Shown: positions 20,933-31,357 of the stretch, one piece after another
How the letters are laid out: each line of letters opens with the position of its first letter
How positions within the stretch are numbered: the stretch's first letter is position 1
The notes under the pieces: generated by a model
What the model saw: only the letters and a program-made list of their open reading frames with translations
Database searches by the model: none
What the model was told of the DNA's origin: nothing
NCBI RefSeq assembly: GCF_041956535.1
Contig: NW_027192230.1
Coordinates: forward strand, 77,476 to 108,832
From: Calcarisporiella thermophila CBS 279.70
Lineage: Eukaryota > Calcarisporiellomycota
Direction: 5' to 3'
Length of the DNA stretch: 31,357 nt
Program-made: the position numbers and the translations under genes

Positions 20933-23595
20933 TTATTCAGACTTAAGCACAGCTTCCCACCCTGCTAACACCGCGTGCAATTTTCCTGTGGCAATTACTG
21001 TTAATTCTAACCAACCGCCCTTTACATATACAGTCAGAGATGATGTGTATATACGCCGCTGAGGAGAATTTTTGATTACATCCACCGAAACTGTTTCTTG
21101 ACCAACACGTACATTCATTGGCCTCTCTCCTACGAGAGTAGTGGCATTGGGCTCGAAGAAATATAATTTCAATGAATAGTTTCCGTCAAGTACAGGTACA
21201 CGGTATGAGAACTTGCTGCCTCGGTGATAAGTGGAATAAATCTCAGGATATTTGAGCGTGCCATTATTAGGAGGAAATTGCGCCGGGAGAGTGATATTCG
21301 AAGTACCACCTTGCACATAATGGTCGGTATCCCAGAACACCTTCTGGCCATCTTTACTAAGCATCATGGTCGAACGTGCTCCGGAATTTATTCGAAAGTG
21401 TGGATGAAAAGTCCATACTACTTTATCGCTCACGGCGCCTTCTCCCTTCACTTGAATCTCGTTTTCACCCCGATTCAATTCAACTTCTTCAAATATTAAC
21501 GTTCGAGTATCTGCAGGAACTGCGACGCTATCAGCCTTTTTCTCTCCATTCAGGAAAAGGGATACTGTTTCAAGATTTGTGTAAATTTTGACTTTCGTGT
21601 TTGGCAGGTGTCGATACTGGAAGCGACGATTAGCAATATAAATAAAAGGTTTTTTTGTCCACTGTGCTTTGTAGAAAAAGAAGGCATCTTTGCGTATCTT
21701 CCGATCGTAGGTAACTATGCCCTTGTCATTCCGCCTAAATGAAAGCGTAAGTTATATTGAATTATTTGACCTTGTAGTCCTACTCACCCATCAGTTTCTC
21801 CTTCGTCACGCCCTGAGACTCCAAAATCAAAAAGGTTCCAGATAAATTTGCCCCATATAAATTTGCGAGTTCTCATTGCAGCCCAGTTATTCTCGTGTAC
21901 AAGGGCCTGCCAACTTTCTGGGTGGTAGTAACCAGTTGTTTCGGGGTGCTGCTCACTATCATATCCATGATGGTTTGCGGATGCACCTGCACCATATTCC
22001 GAAACAGCAATGCGATATTGTGGCTTTTTCATGTGAAGCTCCGTCGCCCATGGTCCTAAACCTGAGCCATCCTCTTTTATATACCATCCAAAGTACTTAT
22101 TATAAGCATGAACATCCGTGAGCTCGACAATTGGATCATCGTCTGGGCGACAGCAATGTGCCATCGTTGAAAATCGTGATGGATCTTCCTCATGCACCAA
22201 TATCGCTAGCTGTTGCATAATATCCGTAGCATTGGTTGTTAAGCGAGGTTCATTCGCAACGGACCAGAAAAATACGCATGGGTGATTATAATTTTGCCTG
22301 ATCAACTCACGCAATTGCTGTATCGCATTTTCGTTGAAGCCTGTGGCCTCGGTTACAAGATTAATAAGCGGGATCTCAGCCCAAACAATAGCGCCACGGC
22401 GATCTAATAAATCATATGTTATTTGAGCATGCTGGTAATGCGCTAGACGAACACCTGTGCTTCCAATCTAACGAGTTTAAAGAAAATAAATATTGATTGA
22501 AATTAAATCAATACCTATATTAATTACCTCCATTGCAATATCTACATCTTCTTCATGGTCCTCATTCGAAATTGCCCAACCTTTATCAAGTCTATCCTGA
22601 TGAAAATTAACCCCATATACATTCAAATATCTCCCGTTGAGGAAAAATCCCTCTTCAGCATCGATCGAAAATGAGCGAAAACCTAGAGGCTGTGTTATAC
22701 TGTCGACAACTGTTCCGTCAGATAGAACGAGCTCTACTCGAAACTGGTAGAGGTATGGATCTTGGATTCCGTTCCATAGGTGAGGATTTTGCACAACAGT
22801 CTTGATATTGGATTGAATCTGTTCTCGAGGGGGAACGTGAAATGTCGGAGAATCGAACTGTGCAAATATCTTTCCATTCAATTCTAAGACATTAACGCGT
22901 ATTTGTGCTGACTTTACTAAATTCATATCGTTTTCTACTCGCGCAATTATGGTCAACTCTGCGGAGTGTTCCGTAACATCACTGGCAGTTGCATAAACAC
23001 CTGGGCCACCATAATCACGTAATGCAAAATGAAGAGAATTAGCAATTACCATTTCTACATCCCGATAGAGACCGCCGAAAAAGGTGAAATCAGCTTTCAG
23101 TGGAGGTATGTCAGGGTTGATTGTATTGTCTACGCGAACCGCTACGAAATTCTCCTTCTCTCTGTGAAGTGCTTTTGTTGCGTCAAATCTGAATGCCGCA
23201 AATCCCCCACGATGTTGACCCAGGTGTTGACCATTAACATACACATCAGTTATAGAATTACTACCGCTGAAATGGAGGTAATAGACAAGATTTTCGCCTT
23301 TATCGTCACCCAAAAAATTAGACAAATCAAGTACGCGCCTATACCATCCTGGGCCTTTGTAATATCCCGACCCCAATCCTCGCTCTCCATCTAGTGTGTT
23401 CCATGTGTGTGGTAGCGTGACGGATTCCCATGTGTTGTTTTCACGGAAACTGACTCTCTCGGCTCCTACTACATCCTCACGAATAAATTTCCACTCTCCA
23501 TTTAAATTGAATCGAGAACGTTCTTGAGAGTCGATCAATGTGAAATTTGCTATTCCTGTAATAATGAATACGTAGAAATAATTAACAATTTTCAT
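20933..23595 (-). CDS. Secreted GH2 beta-galactosidase/beta-glucuronidase-like enzyme, 849 residues, 3 exons
   Basis: Exons on the minus strand are 22528-23595, 21788-22467 and 20933-21734, all in phase. The product is a glycoside hydrolase family 2 enzyme that removes terminal beta-linked sugars, probably galactose or a related sugar, outside the cell. An N-terminal signal peptide (about residues 1-23, hydrophobic core FYVFIITGIANFTLI) precedes the sugar-binding jelly roll with LNGEWKFIRED and LPHTWNTLDG. A beta-sandwich follows, then the TIM barrel with YGVNFHQDRLDKGWAIS and IRQNYNHPCVFFWSVANEP. The acid/base Glu is about residue 429 (ANEP) and the nucleophile about 513 (SEYGAGA). The C-terminal part holds a DUF4982-like beta domain and a malectin-like domain (HFRINSGARS, GQKVFWDTDHYVQGGTS) to the end. 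The barrel motifs read like those of Bacteroidetes and Proteobacteria LacZ-type enzymes. Two spliceosomal introns show the gene is established in the eukaryotic genome. The exact substrate is uncertain. Confidence 0.92.
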
Positions 23596-23908
23596 CTCGC
23601 ATATATTTTCATAGTGGAAAGGATACGCGCAACATGCTAATTTTGCTTATCTGAAGGATATATTATATTACGCACAAACTTATTTTCAGGAAGGATACAC
23701 GGCTCTTACCAAGAAAGGAAAAATGTGTTAATAAATAATTAATAAAATCACATTTGGCGCGGGAAAACAAGAAACCAATAATACAAACAAACTAGAGATA
23801 TCAATAATTTAATGACAATATTGGCCCGTAGCAGGGTTTCGAGAGGGAGTTAATATGTAAGTCAATAGGATTTACATGTAAGCTTATAATACCAAATACA
23901 CTTAGCAA
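23596..23908. other. Intergenic region upstream of the GH2 gene
   Basis: The 313 bases separate the 3' end of the ICE1-like gene from the GH2 start on the same (minus) strand and should contain the GH2 promoter. AT-rich; no specific motif recognised. Confidence 0.5.
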
Positions 23909-26900
23909 TCAGCGAGTTGACTCAATAATCTTTAAAGCGTCCTCAATCTCATGTGGAACGCGCTCTGCTTCTCTGCACCACACCACTACATCGTGTACTA
24001 ATGGGTCGACCCGGCCATTCGATAGTAGCAAGATAGCTCGAGCAGCCTGATTCTGCAACAAGGGATTAACTAAAAAAGGGTATAGATACATTAGGTTTAT
24101 AGAGTTGTCACAAATATTAAATAGATTCATCGTATTTTACCAGCAGGATTAAGGCATTTTTTTATTCGCTCTCTCATTTCTTGCACACCTATTTTACTCA
24201 CCTCCTCCATCAGAGCATTTCGCCCTATTGAACCCAGCAGTTCAATACACATCATTGCTAGCGATAATTCACTCTCCTCTTCATCTATCAGCCGATACAA
24301 CACTTTACATATCACCTCATCATATATTTTATCCCAATCACCAGTGTAGAATGTGCCAAGCTCAATCGATTTTATCATACAGAAGCAATAATCATTCATA
24401 GAAGCTATTGAACACATGATAGTAAAAAAAAAAATATTTAAGTTGCTCTTATTGATATAGATTTCTGTTATAGACAAAATATTACCTTCAGACCCATGAT
24501 TTCTGAGCATCTCTCGGAACTCTCTTGATCTCAATATCTCCACTGTAGATTCAATTGCCTCGTCAAGAAACGGAGCAAGATTGAGATCATCCCAGTGGCA
24601 CAACGATTCAAGCGTGTTCTGAAGTGGACGAGACTATTGAACATTAGTATTAAAACCACGTTAGATTAGATATTGACAATCGTCACGGAAGATGCGCTAA
24701 AACACCTACGTAGTCACTGTCAGGGAACTCATACAAACATAATCCAGCTACTATCGCGTATAACATTTGAAACATTAATGCACTTCCATTCAGTTGTGCT
24801 AACTCGAGGCTTTTTTGTGGCATTTCAAGCACGGGTGGCCATATCTGTGCCACGTTTTGCAGTATAGCAAGAGTGGCATCCCCTTCCACAGTTTCACGCA
24901 ATAAATCGTAGACGAAAGTACGTGCCGGTTGAAGATCATTAGTAAGACGGCATAAGTTGACAAATGCACGGCACATACGACATGCTACAGGGATCTGAGC
25001 TGCTGTGATTTTGAGGAATATTGCTTCTGTAATCCAGGTATAAAAGCGCTCTAAGAAGTTACTCTACATGAATTAAAACCAATAAAAAGATGTCAGGTAA
25101 TTAAATAATATGTAAAAAAATAGGGTTATTTACATTTTGATGCGTCCGTAGCAGGCCAACAAAGAATGCTATTATATTAGCTTCTACCTCAGGTCCACAT
25201 ATGGAAAATCTTGGAATAAGTGGTTCATATGAGTGAGCACGCATATCTTTATCACTGTCATTTATCTGCCACCCCGTTTCCATGCACATCCAAATTTCTT
25301 CCAAAGCTCGTAGCAACAAGTTTAATTTGGGGGTCCTGGTATATTCTGCAATGTCTTCGAGAGTCTCAAAAGTTTCGAGTGGAGAAGTCAATAGCTTAAA
25401 TAAGTTGTCTCGAATAAACGCATAGCTATCTATTGGCGTACTCGTTAGCGATCCAATCCGATTTTCAATTTTTGAGCTTTTCTGTTTTGCAACCATTGAA
25501 GAGCCACTGACTGTGTTCTCCTGTTTGCCTATTTTATTATCCTCAACTGAAGTCTTTTGTCTAGTACGTCTTGTCAATGATCCATCGGTTGATGTAGCAA
25601 TCTTGCGTTTTCCACGAGAACCTTTATGCTTTTCATTGGTCGTGTGTTCAGTTATAATATCAGAAATTGTGGATGGGATAGCTTTTGGTTGTATTTCTAT
25701 GAACGATGGCTTTATATTTGCAGTAAATACTGGCTTTTTCGTTGGCGATGTTAACGATTGTCTTCGAGTAGTTGCACGATTCGAAAGTTTAGCGTTCAAG
25801 TGATCGGGGCATTGGTCCTCATCAGGCACAGGGTATTTTTCAAGATCAGTCTCGTTATTGAGCATTTTAAACGACGCATTCCTTACAGAATTAACTGGAG
25901 GAATATTAGGGATGGGGGCATGAGCGGGAGGAGACATAACAGCGATATCAGTTGAAGTGCAGGCATGTGGAGTAGTGTTCGATAAATTTGTGGGTGCACG
26001 AGGATGATCATTCAAAATTGGCTCTTGAAATGCCTGAAGAATAAAAAAAATAAGCCGAGCTTATTTTTATTTATTTACAATATTACTTACGTTTGCGCGT
26101 GATATACTCTTTGCTTCGCGTAAAGAGCTTCTTAATTTTTGGATGCAAACCTGTTGCTCTGTTGCAAGTTCTTGGAGTGCGATCTACAAAAAATAAATAA
26201 TTTCTTAGTTTTGAGCTGGAAATACCATATAAATATCAGCCTACCTTTGCCTGAACAAGATTTTCATTCTCATTGCGAATATCTTCCAATTCTCCCAATA
26301 AAGCTTTTATCTGCCGTTGACTATGATCCGTTGAAGTATTAGTATTGGAGATATTTTCAATCCCAACTATGTGGTTTTTAGGGATATTGGCAGCGGGTTT
26401 TCTCAGCCCTTCGATTTCACCCTTAAGCCTCTGGATTTCACTCAAATACTCTTTTTCAAGTCGAATATGCTCTCTTTCATTGTCTACCGTAAATTTGGTT
26501 TGCTCTCGACACTGCTGCAATTCTCTACGCAACTGAATTAACTCTCTATTCAACCTCTCCTTCTCCGAAGCCAAATCTGCATAAAGGCGTTGGTCGTTAA
26601 TTTTATAAGTCTCGAGATCCTGCCTCAACCGATTTGCCTCTTTCTCCCATTTGTCTGCTAGTCTTTTGCGGTGCTCAACTTCAGAATTTAGTTTGACGTA
26701 TGCTTCTTCCATAGCCTGTGCTGATTCAGAAGGCTTTTGGTAGCTGCGAAGATCTAAATTTTCTTTCTCAAGCTCTGAAATTCGTCCACGTAAACGCAAA
26801 ACTTCCTCTTGATATAACTCGAGACTGCAATGGCTTGTAGTGAGTTCAGTATGGGTTTCTCCTTCAATTTTACGGGTAATATAAGGGTCCGGTGACCTAT

Positions 26901-27823
26901 TCATTTTTTCTTTAATATCTGTTAATTCTTTGGAAAGAGTCCCTATAACCTCGTCCCTAAATAGTTTTATGTAATTAAGTAATAATATAAATACTAATAT
27001 TTATAATATAACCCACTTTGATTGAATTTCTTTTGCCATTCCTGCATTTTCTTTTTTTAATTTATCAATCGTTATATCGGATTCGTTTTCTTTAAGCATT
27101 TCTTCCAGTTGCATGAATTTGAACTATAATATTATTTATAGAATCAATTAAAAAAAACGTTCATAGGATATGTACCTATTCTTTATACTACCTGCAAAGA
27201 TTTCAAACTATTCTGCGATTGCGTACATTCTTTTCGAACTTTTTCAAGCTCCTCCTCTGCCAAATTCCTGCTTGCCTGTTGTAATGTTAGCTCTTGCTCC
27301 ATAGTGTCCGCTCGTGATACCGTTAATTCAAAATCAGTTTTGAATTGCTCAATATTAGCGCGCTCTTTATCGAGATCCTTCTGCAACGTCTCCTTTTGAG
27401 CGTTCAAAATGGCTATGTTGTTCCTGAGCGCATCAATTTCTGCCTTCAACTGAGCGTTTTCTATGAAATACCCAAAAATCAAGGAGTGAAAATAGATCAA
27501 TTCAAATAAGAATAGAATTATAAAAAATGTCTAGGATAGAAAGAGGTACCTTCTTTTGTTCTCTCGCAAACTTTTATAAGTTTTCCGGTATTTATCAAAC
27601 GATCCTTAAGCACTTTAATGTTTTTATCTTTGACATCTAAATCCGTCTGTGTTTCAACAGTGCAGTAAATATCATCAGTGTCCATTAGTGATCCTGTATT
27701 TTTGTTTTCATTATGTGCTGTTAATTGTGTTATTGTGCCCCCTCGACGTGGTCTCAATCTCCTGCTAACTGTTGCGCCATTCTCTTCTGTTGTGGAAGCC
27801 TCGATGTCTTTTTCACCGTTCAT
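23909..27823 (-). CDS. ICE1-like protein (little elongation complex subunit 1 candidate), 1093 residues, 10 exons
   Basis: Exons on the minus strand are 27550-27823, 27192-27460, 27017-27123, 26245-26956, 26091-26183, 25134-26033, 24710-25063, 24486-24633, 24141-24404 and 23909-24069; phases agree over 3282 bases. Residues 1-60 are basic and disordered. Residues about 70-480 form a long coiled coil beginning with KVLKDRLINTGKLI, which resembles the ICE1 start where a Leu-Lys...Ile-Asn-Thr...Leu pattern opens the coiled coil. A disordered, basic Ser/Thr-rich linker follows (about 486-690). The last 400 residues are helical, with LEEIWMCMETGW (about 728-739), CRMCRAFVNLCRL and ARTFVYDLLRE (about 813-835), CIELLGSIGR, and a C-terminal block AARAILLLSNG...VVWCREAERVPHEIEDAL. 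Each has a counterpart in animal ICE1 in the same order, from memory. ICE1 is the scaffold of the little elongation complex, which supports Pol II at snRNA genes. An alternative is the checkpoint protein ATRIP/Rad26, also coiled coil plus helical repeats, but I find the motif match weaker. Confidence 0.6.
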
Positions 27824-28168
27824 TTAGTGTTGGATTTTGAAAGGGTCAAAGCAATTATCGATTACAAATTAATATAGTGACTGTTTATTTTGATATTTTT
27901 AACTCTCTTCACCATCATTATTATTAAAATCTTATTGAAAATTGGTTTTATACTAAAAAAGATGGAAAAAAGAAAATATGTAATACTAATTATATTTCGA
28001 CTATTTGATATTTTAACAAAGAAAACAGCATATTTATTTGTTTTCTCTTGCTGGATTCAAAATTACGCTTTTAATATAAAAAAATACATAAAAAAATATA
28101 CAAAAGTAAAAGCAGTAATTCTTCCAATTTTCAAGGTAAATCACAAATTATTTCTCCTCAGCAAATTG
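27824..28168. other. Very AT-rich intergenic region between PAN3 and the ICE1-like gene
   Basis: Both neighbours are on the minus strand; this holds the PAN3 3' untranslated region and the promoter of the ICE1-like gene. The plus-strand open frame over 27890-28219 encodes only Lys/Ile/Phe-rich sequence typical of AT-rich noncoding DNA. Confidence 0.6.
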
Positions 28169-30944
28169 CTATTTCTTTACCACCAGCTCTCGGAACGCAT
28201 CTTGCATCATTGTTCGTAACTCTCGGTACGTTACAATTATCCATGTATGTTCATCACGAGAAGTTAGAGTTATTTTTTCATCGATACCGGCATCCAACTA
28301 AAGGTAGGAGCTCGATAGGTAAATGGTGAATCTGGATAACTTCAAATCACTTATTTACCTTGTTTAAACATGTTAGAACATGCCCAAAATCCAGAATTGG
28401 TCTACCTTGCTCATCTACTGCGTGGAAAACATAATCGCGGAATAACTTGATTGGGTACCATTGTCCAGATTCGGACCAGTTATACGGAGGTTGGTCATAC
28501 CTAATAAAAAACATAGTTGAGTTATAGAGTTCTATTCGGAATCGAAGTTAGAAAGAATTCATACTCCTGTCTTTCATTCATGAATCCCCATTTGCACATT
28601 AGTCGCAAAAGTCGATCATTCTCAAGATCAGTATTAAGCTCATCCTCTAAAAAATCTGTATAACTATTTTTAAGAAAATTTCAAGCCATAGTTGTAAAAA
28701 TCAATTTTGGTAAAGCTCAGCAATAGTCAAAAGGAAAACTCACTGCTGTGTACTATTCAGCTCATGCAATATACGAGGCCCCACCATTGCAACAATATCG
28801 TCTACACTTTTGCGCGCAACTACTGCTCCAGGAGGTCGTAGCAAGTAGTTAAGTAAATTCTTAATATCGGGAGAATAGTGCCGTGTGATAAGTTCAATTG
28901 CTTTGGCGCGGAGATGGTGTATGTGATGAGAACTTTGGTGGTGATGAAGAGGTGCAAGTAGTGAAAGCGAACCGGTAGCAAGAGCAAGTATTAAGCGACC
29001 AAGCTGAACCAAATCTTCTTGCTGAGAAATCCAAAATTATTTAAGTCCTTGATATGAAAAATAAATGTCCGTTTTACCTGCATTTGATTAAGTTTTGTGT
29101 CGGAGTCGTACTGAAGAACATCTAACATCCCACAACAATTAATTCGAAGTCTATAATTAAGCATTAAAATGATGATTTATTTAAACTTGGTTTATTATCA
29201 ATAGAGTCATTAAGTCTTACCTATTTTTCCCAGTGATCAGTATTTTGCTTGGCTCGAAGACCCGTGCAGCGAGTCCCGCCTTATGGATTACTCGTAATGC
29301 TGAGGCGAGTTGAGTGATATAACTCCAAAGGACTGCTTCAGGCATGGGACCACCAGGAGCACTTTCAATTCCATGAATTGACGGAGAAGTGGGAAAAAGA
29401 GATTTAGAAAGAACGAAATGCTTTTGATACAGTGTAATTGAACCTGGATAGTAATCATAGACAAAAACCAGAGCTATAAGAATATAAGAATTAAAAAGTT
29501 TTGTGAAAACATGGGAATAAACAACAGTAGCATTGCTCAAAACTAACTTACAATGATCTCCAAACGCCTTAGTTGTGAATGCCTCTCGTAGACCAACAAT
29601 ACTTGCATGGCTAATTCCTCGCCAACTCTCAACTGCTGCCATTGGTGCTTCACTTGTCAAACGGAAACCTTCAACACGTTGCAAAGTGTACATTTCCCCA
29701 TCAACACTCGAGGTTGTGCGATAGGCTGATGTAGGATAACCAAATATTCTAGAAGATGTTGCTGCTCGTGTGTCCGCTTCACTGGATTGAAGAGATTCAA
29801 GCGGAAGCAAAGAATGGTATGTATACACCTCAGCAGGCAGATTATATATTTGCGGATCAACACTGCGAATAATTTGCTCGTGCGTGGCACGAAGGTCGTC
29901 GCGTAGATTGTCTGATAAGAAAAAAGCATGCATCATTCTCTGTCGAGGGTGGAGATTAGCTACATGAGGAAGTGAAGTAGCATAGCGATGGAACTGAAGT
30001 GGATTTATATAGTAGCCTTCGGAAGCTGCGACAGGAACGCGAGAGACTGGCGCGGGCACAGATGGCGGAACAAGTGTCGATTGAACCCCTGCATAATTAC
30101 TCAGTGCCTAGTAAGAAATATATGTGTATTTAAGCTCCACCACACTTATTTACTTGCCAACTACAATCAGCATTTACATCACCAACTATCTCAGTTCCTA
30201 TTCCAAGATGAGAAAATGAATCAGCAAAGCTAGGCAAAGCTGTGGATTGCTCCGGCCAGAAATTAGCATTCCCAGAGGAATAAAACGAGGAAGGTGAGGG
30301 CTGAAAAAACGTGTTACTAAAATAAATTTAAATATGCTGTAGATAGAGATAATTTTTTAAAGTAAATAAATCTATACCTACCTAGATGAATTATTTTTTA
30401 ATTCATTTTCATTGTCATCAAAAGAATCCTCATTATGAACGAATAAAGATGAGGGTACAAATGCTGGAGCATGAATATTTGATATCGTTTCTGAGTCACC
30501 AATTGTAGCTGGTGGTCGAAAAACTGGGGATGTCACTCGTAGTTTTGATTTTGAGATATCTGCATGTGAAGTCTGCGCAGATTTACCCTAATAATGTCAC
30601 AGATTAGTGCCGAATTGCGAGTTTAGAATCAGATAATTTTGATAATAAAAACCGTTTCATGGCTGAATTCGCATCCTTTCCCCTCATATTTACAGTATCC
30701 ATGTATAATCAGATTTCGGCACGTGCGTTGTTTTGTTGCTGTCGATACTTTAAAAATTTAATGATATTAACTCCAATTTCACTTGAGGCTTCCAGAAAAG
30801 ATTAAAATCTCATCAACTCCAACAACCTTTTGATGTGACCGTGACTTTTGCTTGTGGCTGCTCGCTCTCCGATTTATCTGCTGGTGCCACTATAGGGATA
30901 GCAGATGAGCCCCTTGGCGGTGGTAACTGGAAATCGGCTGACAT
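28169..30944 (-). CDS. PAN3, regulatory subunit of the PAN2-PAN3 deadenylase, 703 residues, 11 exons
   Basis: Exons on the minus strand are 30827-30944, 30653-30747, 30382-30587, 30154-30316, 29552-30107, 29221-29473, 29078-29150, 28744-29021, 28565-28663, 28359-28500 and 28169-28297, all in phase. PAN3 brings the PAN2 nuclease to poly(A)-binding protein to trim poly(A) tails in the cytoplasm. A CCCH zinc finger (Cys49, Cys58, Cys65, His69; [10 protein letters not shown] then CEFSH) lies near the N terminus. A PAM2-like motif [11 protein letters not shown] sits near residues 108-118. The pseudokinase starts around residue 250 and includes [37 protein letters not shown] and [19 protein letters not shown] helical linker and the C-terminal knob domain with [25 protein letters not shown] and [16 protein letters not shown] complete it. 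The degenerate kinase catalytic residues are as expected for PAN3. The acceptor at 30317-30318 is chosen over the nearer AG at 30301-30302 because only it keeps frame. Confidence 0.96.
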
Positions 30945-31197
30945 TATTTTTTTACATTTGATGATCTACCTACTGGAGAGTAGAAGAGATAGTTAAACAA
31001 CTGCGCCTCAGATTATATCTGTAATTGCAAAGAAATTTGATAGTCTAGTGATAATAATAAAATTAAAATTAACTGATACAAAATTAAAACAAAAGAACTA
31101 TAATGATAGAGTAGAATATATCCATAAAGTCAATCAATGTGGCATTAAAGTAGATGTGGATTCTAAAACAACAATCTATTAAAAATGAATAAAAAAT
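30945..31197. other. Intergenic region between PAN3 and tRNA-Asp
   Basis: Contains the PAN3 promoter; very AT-rich; nothing else recognised beyond the terminator of the tRNA gene at its right end. Confidence 0.5.
31191..31196 (-). terminator. Pol III terminator of tRNA-Asp
   Basis: Six consecutive T on the minus strand, two bases after the discriminator base of the tRNA-Asp gene. Confidence 0.8.
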
Positions 31198-31269
31198 CTC
31201 TCCGGCCGGGAATTGAACCCGGGTCGCCCGCGTGACAGGCGGGAATACTAACCACTATACTACCGAAGA
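31198..31269 (-). tRNA. tRNA-Asp (anticodon GUC), no intron
   Basis: Read on the minus strand, the 72-base sequence folds into a cloverleaf with acceptor TCTTCGG/CCGGAGA (one T-G pair) and discriminator G. The anticodon GTC is at 31234-31236, counted as positions 34-36. The T arm contains the GGTTCAATTCC box B and the D arm the box A element. A T run follows directly. Confidence 0.95.
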
Positions 31270-31357
31270 TTTCACATCTGTTGAATTGTTACGTATAATA
31301 TAAGATAGTATATAGAATAAGGATAAGATATTCGTAATCTCAGAATCTTGTTGAAAA

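Noticed and set aside
23909-27823. ATRIP/Rad26 checkpoint protein as identity of the long coiled-coil gene
   Set aside because: The general layout fits, but the opening LKxxhINTxxL pattern and the C-terminal WCREAERVP block match ICE1 better; kept as the alternative.
27890-28219. 109-codon open frame on the plus strand
   Set aside because: Lys/Ile/Phe-rich translation typical of AT-rich noncoding DNA; overlaps the 3' end of PAN3 on the other strand.
30296-30318. Acceptor TTTTTTCAG at 30301-30302 for PAN3 exon 4
   Set aside because: It has a better pyrimidine tract but joins out of frame; the TAG at 30317-30318 restores the frame.

Overview
The window is nuclear DNA from an AT-rich, intron-dense eukaryote, most likely an early-diverging fungus (Mucoromycota or Glomeromycotina-like; inferred from gene architecture, not proven). 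Ten protein genes can be followed exon by exon; introns are mostly 45-110 bases with GT-AG ends, and every junction used here keeps the reading frame. Two tRNA genes lie near the ends, and a broken LINE retrotransposon sits at the left edge.

Layout. 1-1565: remnant of a LINE in minus orientation (endonuclease/reverse transcriptase ORF2 with an internal deletion and a frameshift), ending just before an intron-containing tRNA-Ile(UAU) gene at 1574-1682. 2137-4801 (minus): a 10-exon ABC-class ATPase of the PF09818 type. 5225-6890 (plus): MFSD1-like MFS transporter. 7097-8651 (plus): RNF115/126-like RING-H2 ubiquitin ligase. 9324-10757 (minus): TAF4, divergent by 131 bases from ARL2 (10889-11698, plus). 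13069-17601 (plus): mRNA guanylyltransferase with a very long disordered, histidine-rich C-terminal tail. 18173-18877 (plus): two-exon gene of unknown function. 19029-20694 (plus): bifunctional 6-phosphofructo-2-kinase/fructose-2,6-bisphosphatase. 20933-23595 (minus): secreted GH2 beta-galactosidase-like enzyme of bacterial type. 23909-27823 (minus): 1093-residue coiled-coil/helical protein that I read as a homologue of ICE1, the scaffold of the little elongation complex. 28169-30944 (minus): PAN3. 31198-31269 (minus): tRNA-Asp(GUC).

Four genes serve RNA polymerase II transcription or mRNA metabolism: TAF4 (initiation), the capping guanylyltransferase (5' end), the ICE1-like protein (Pol II elongation at snRNA genes, if the homology holds) and PAN3 (poly(A) shortening). 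There is no operon-like logic, so I treat the clustering as probably chance.

The most interesting items are the ICE1-like gene, because the little elongation complex is described mainly from animals; the capping enzyme whose roughly 930-residue tail contains polyhistidine blocks; and the secreted GH2 enzyme, a candidate for old acquisition from bacteria.
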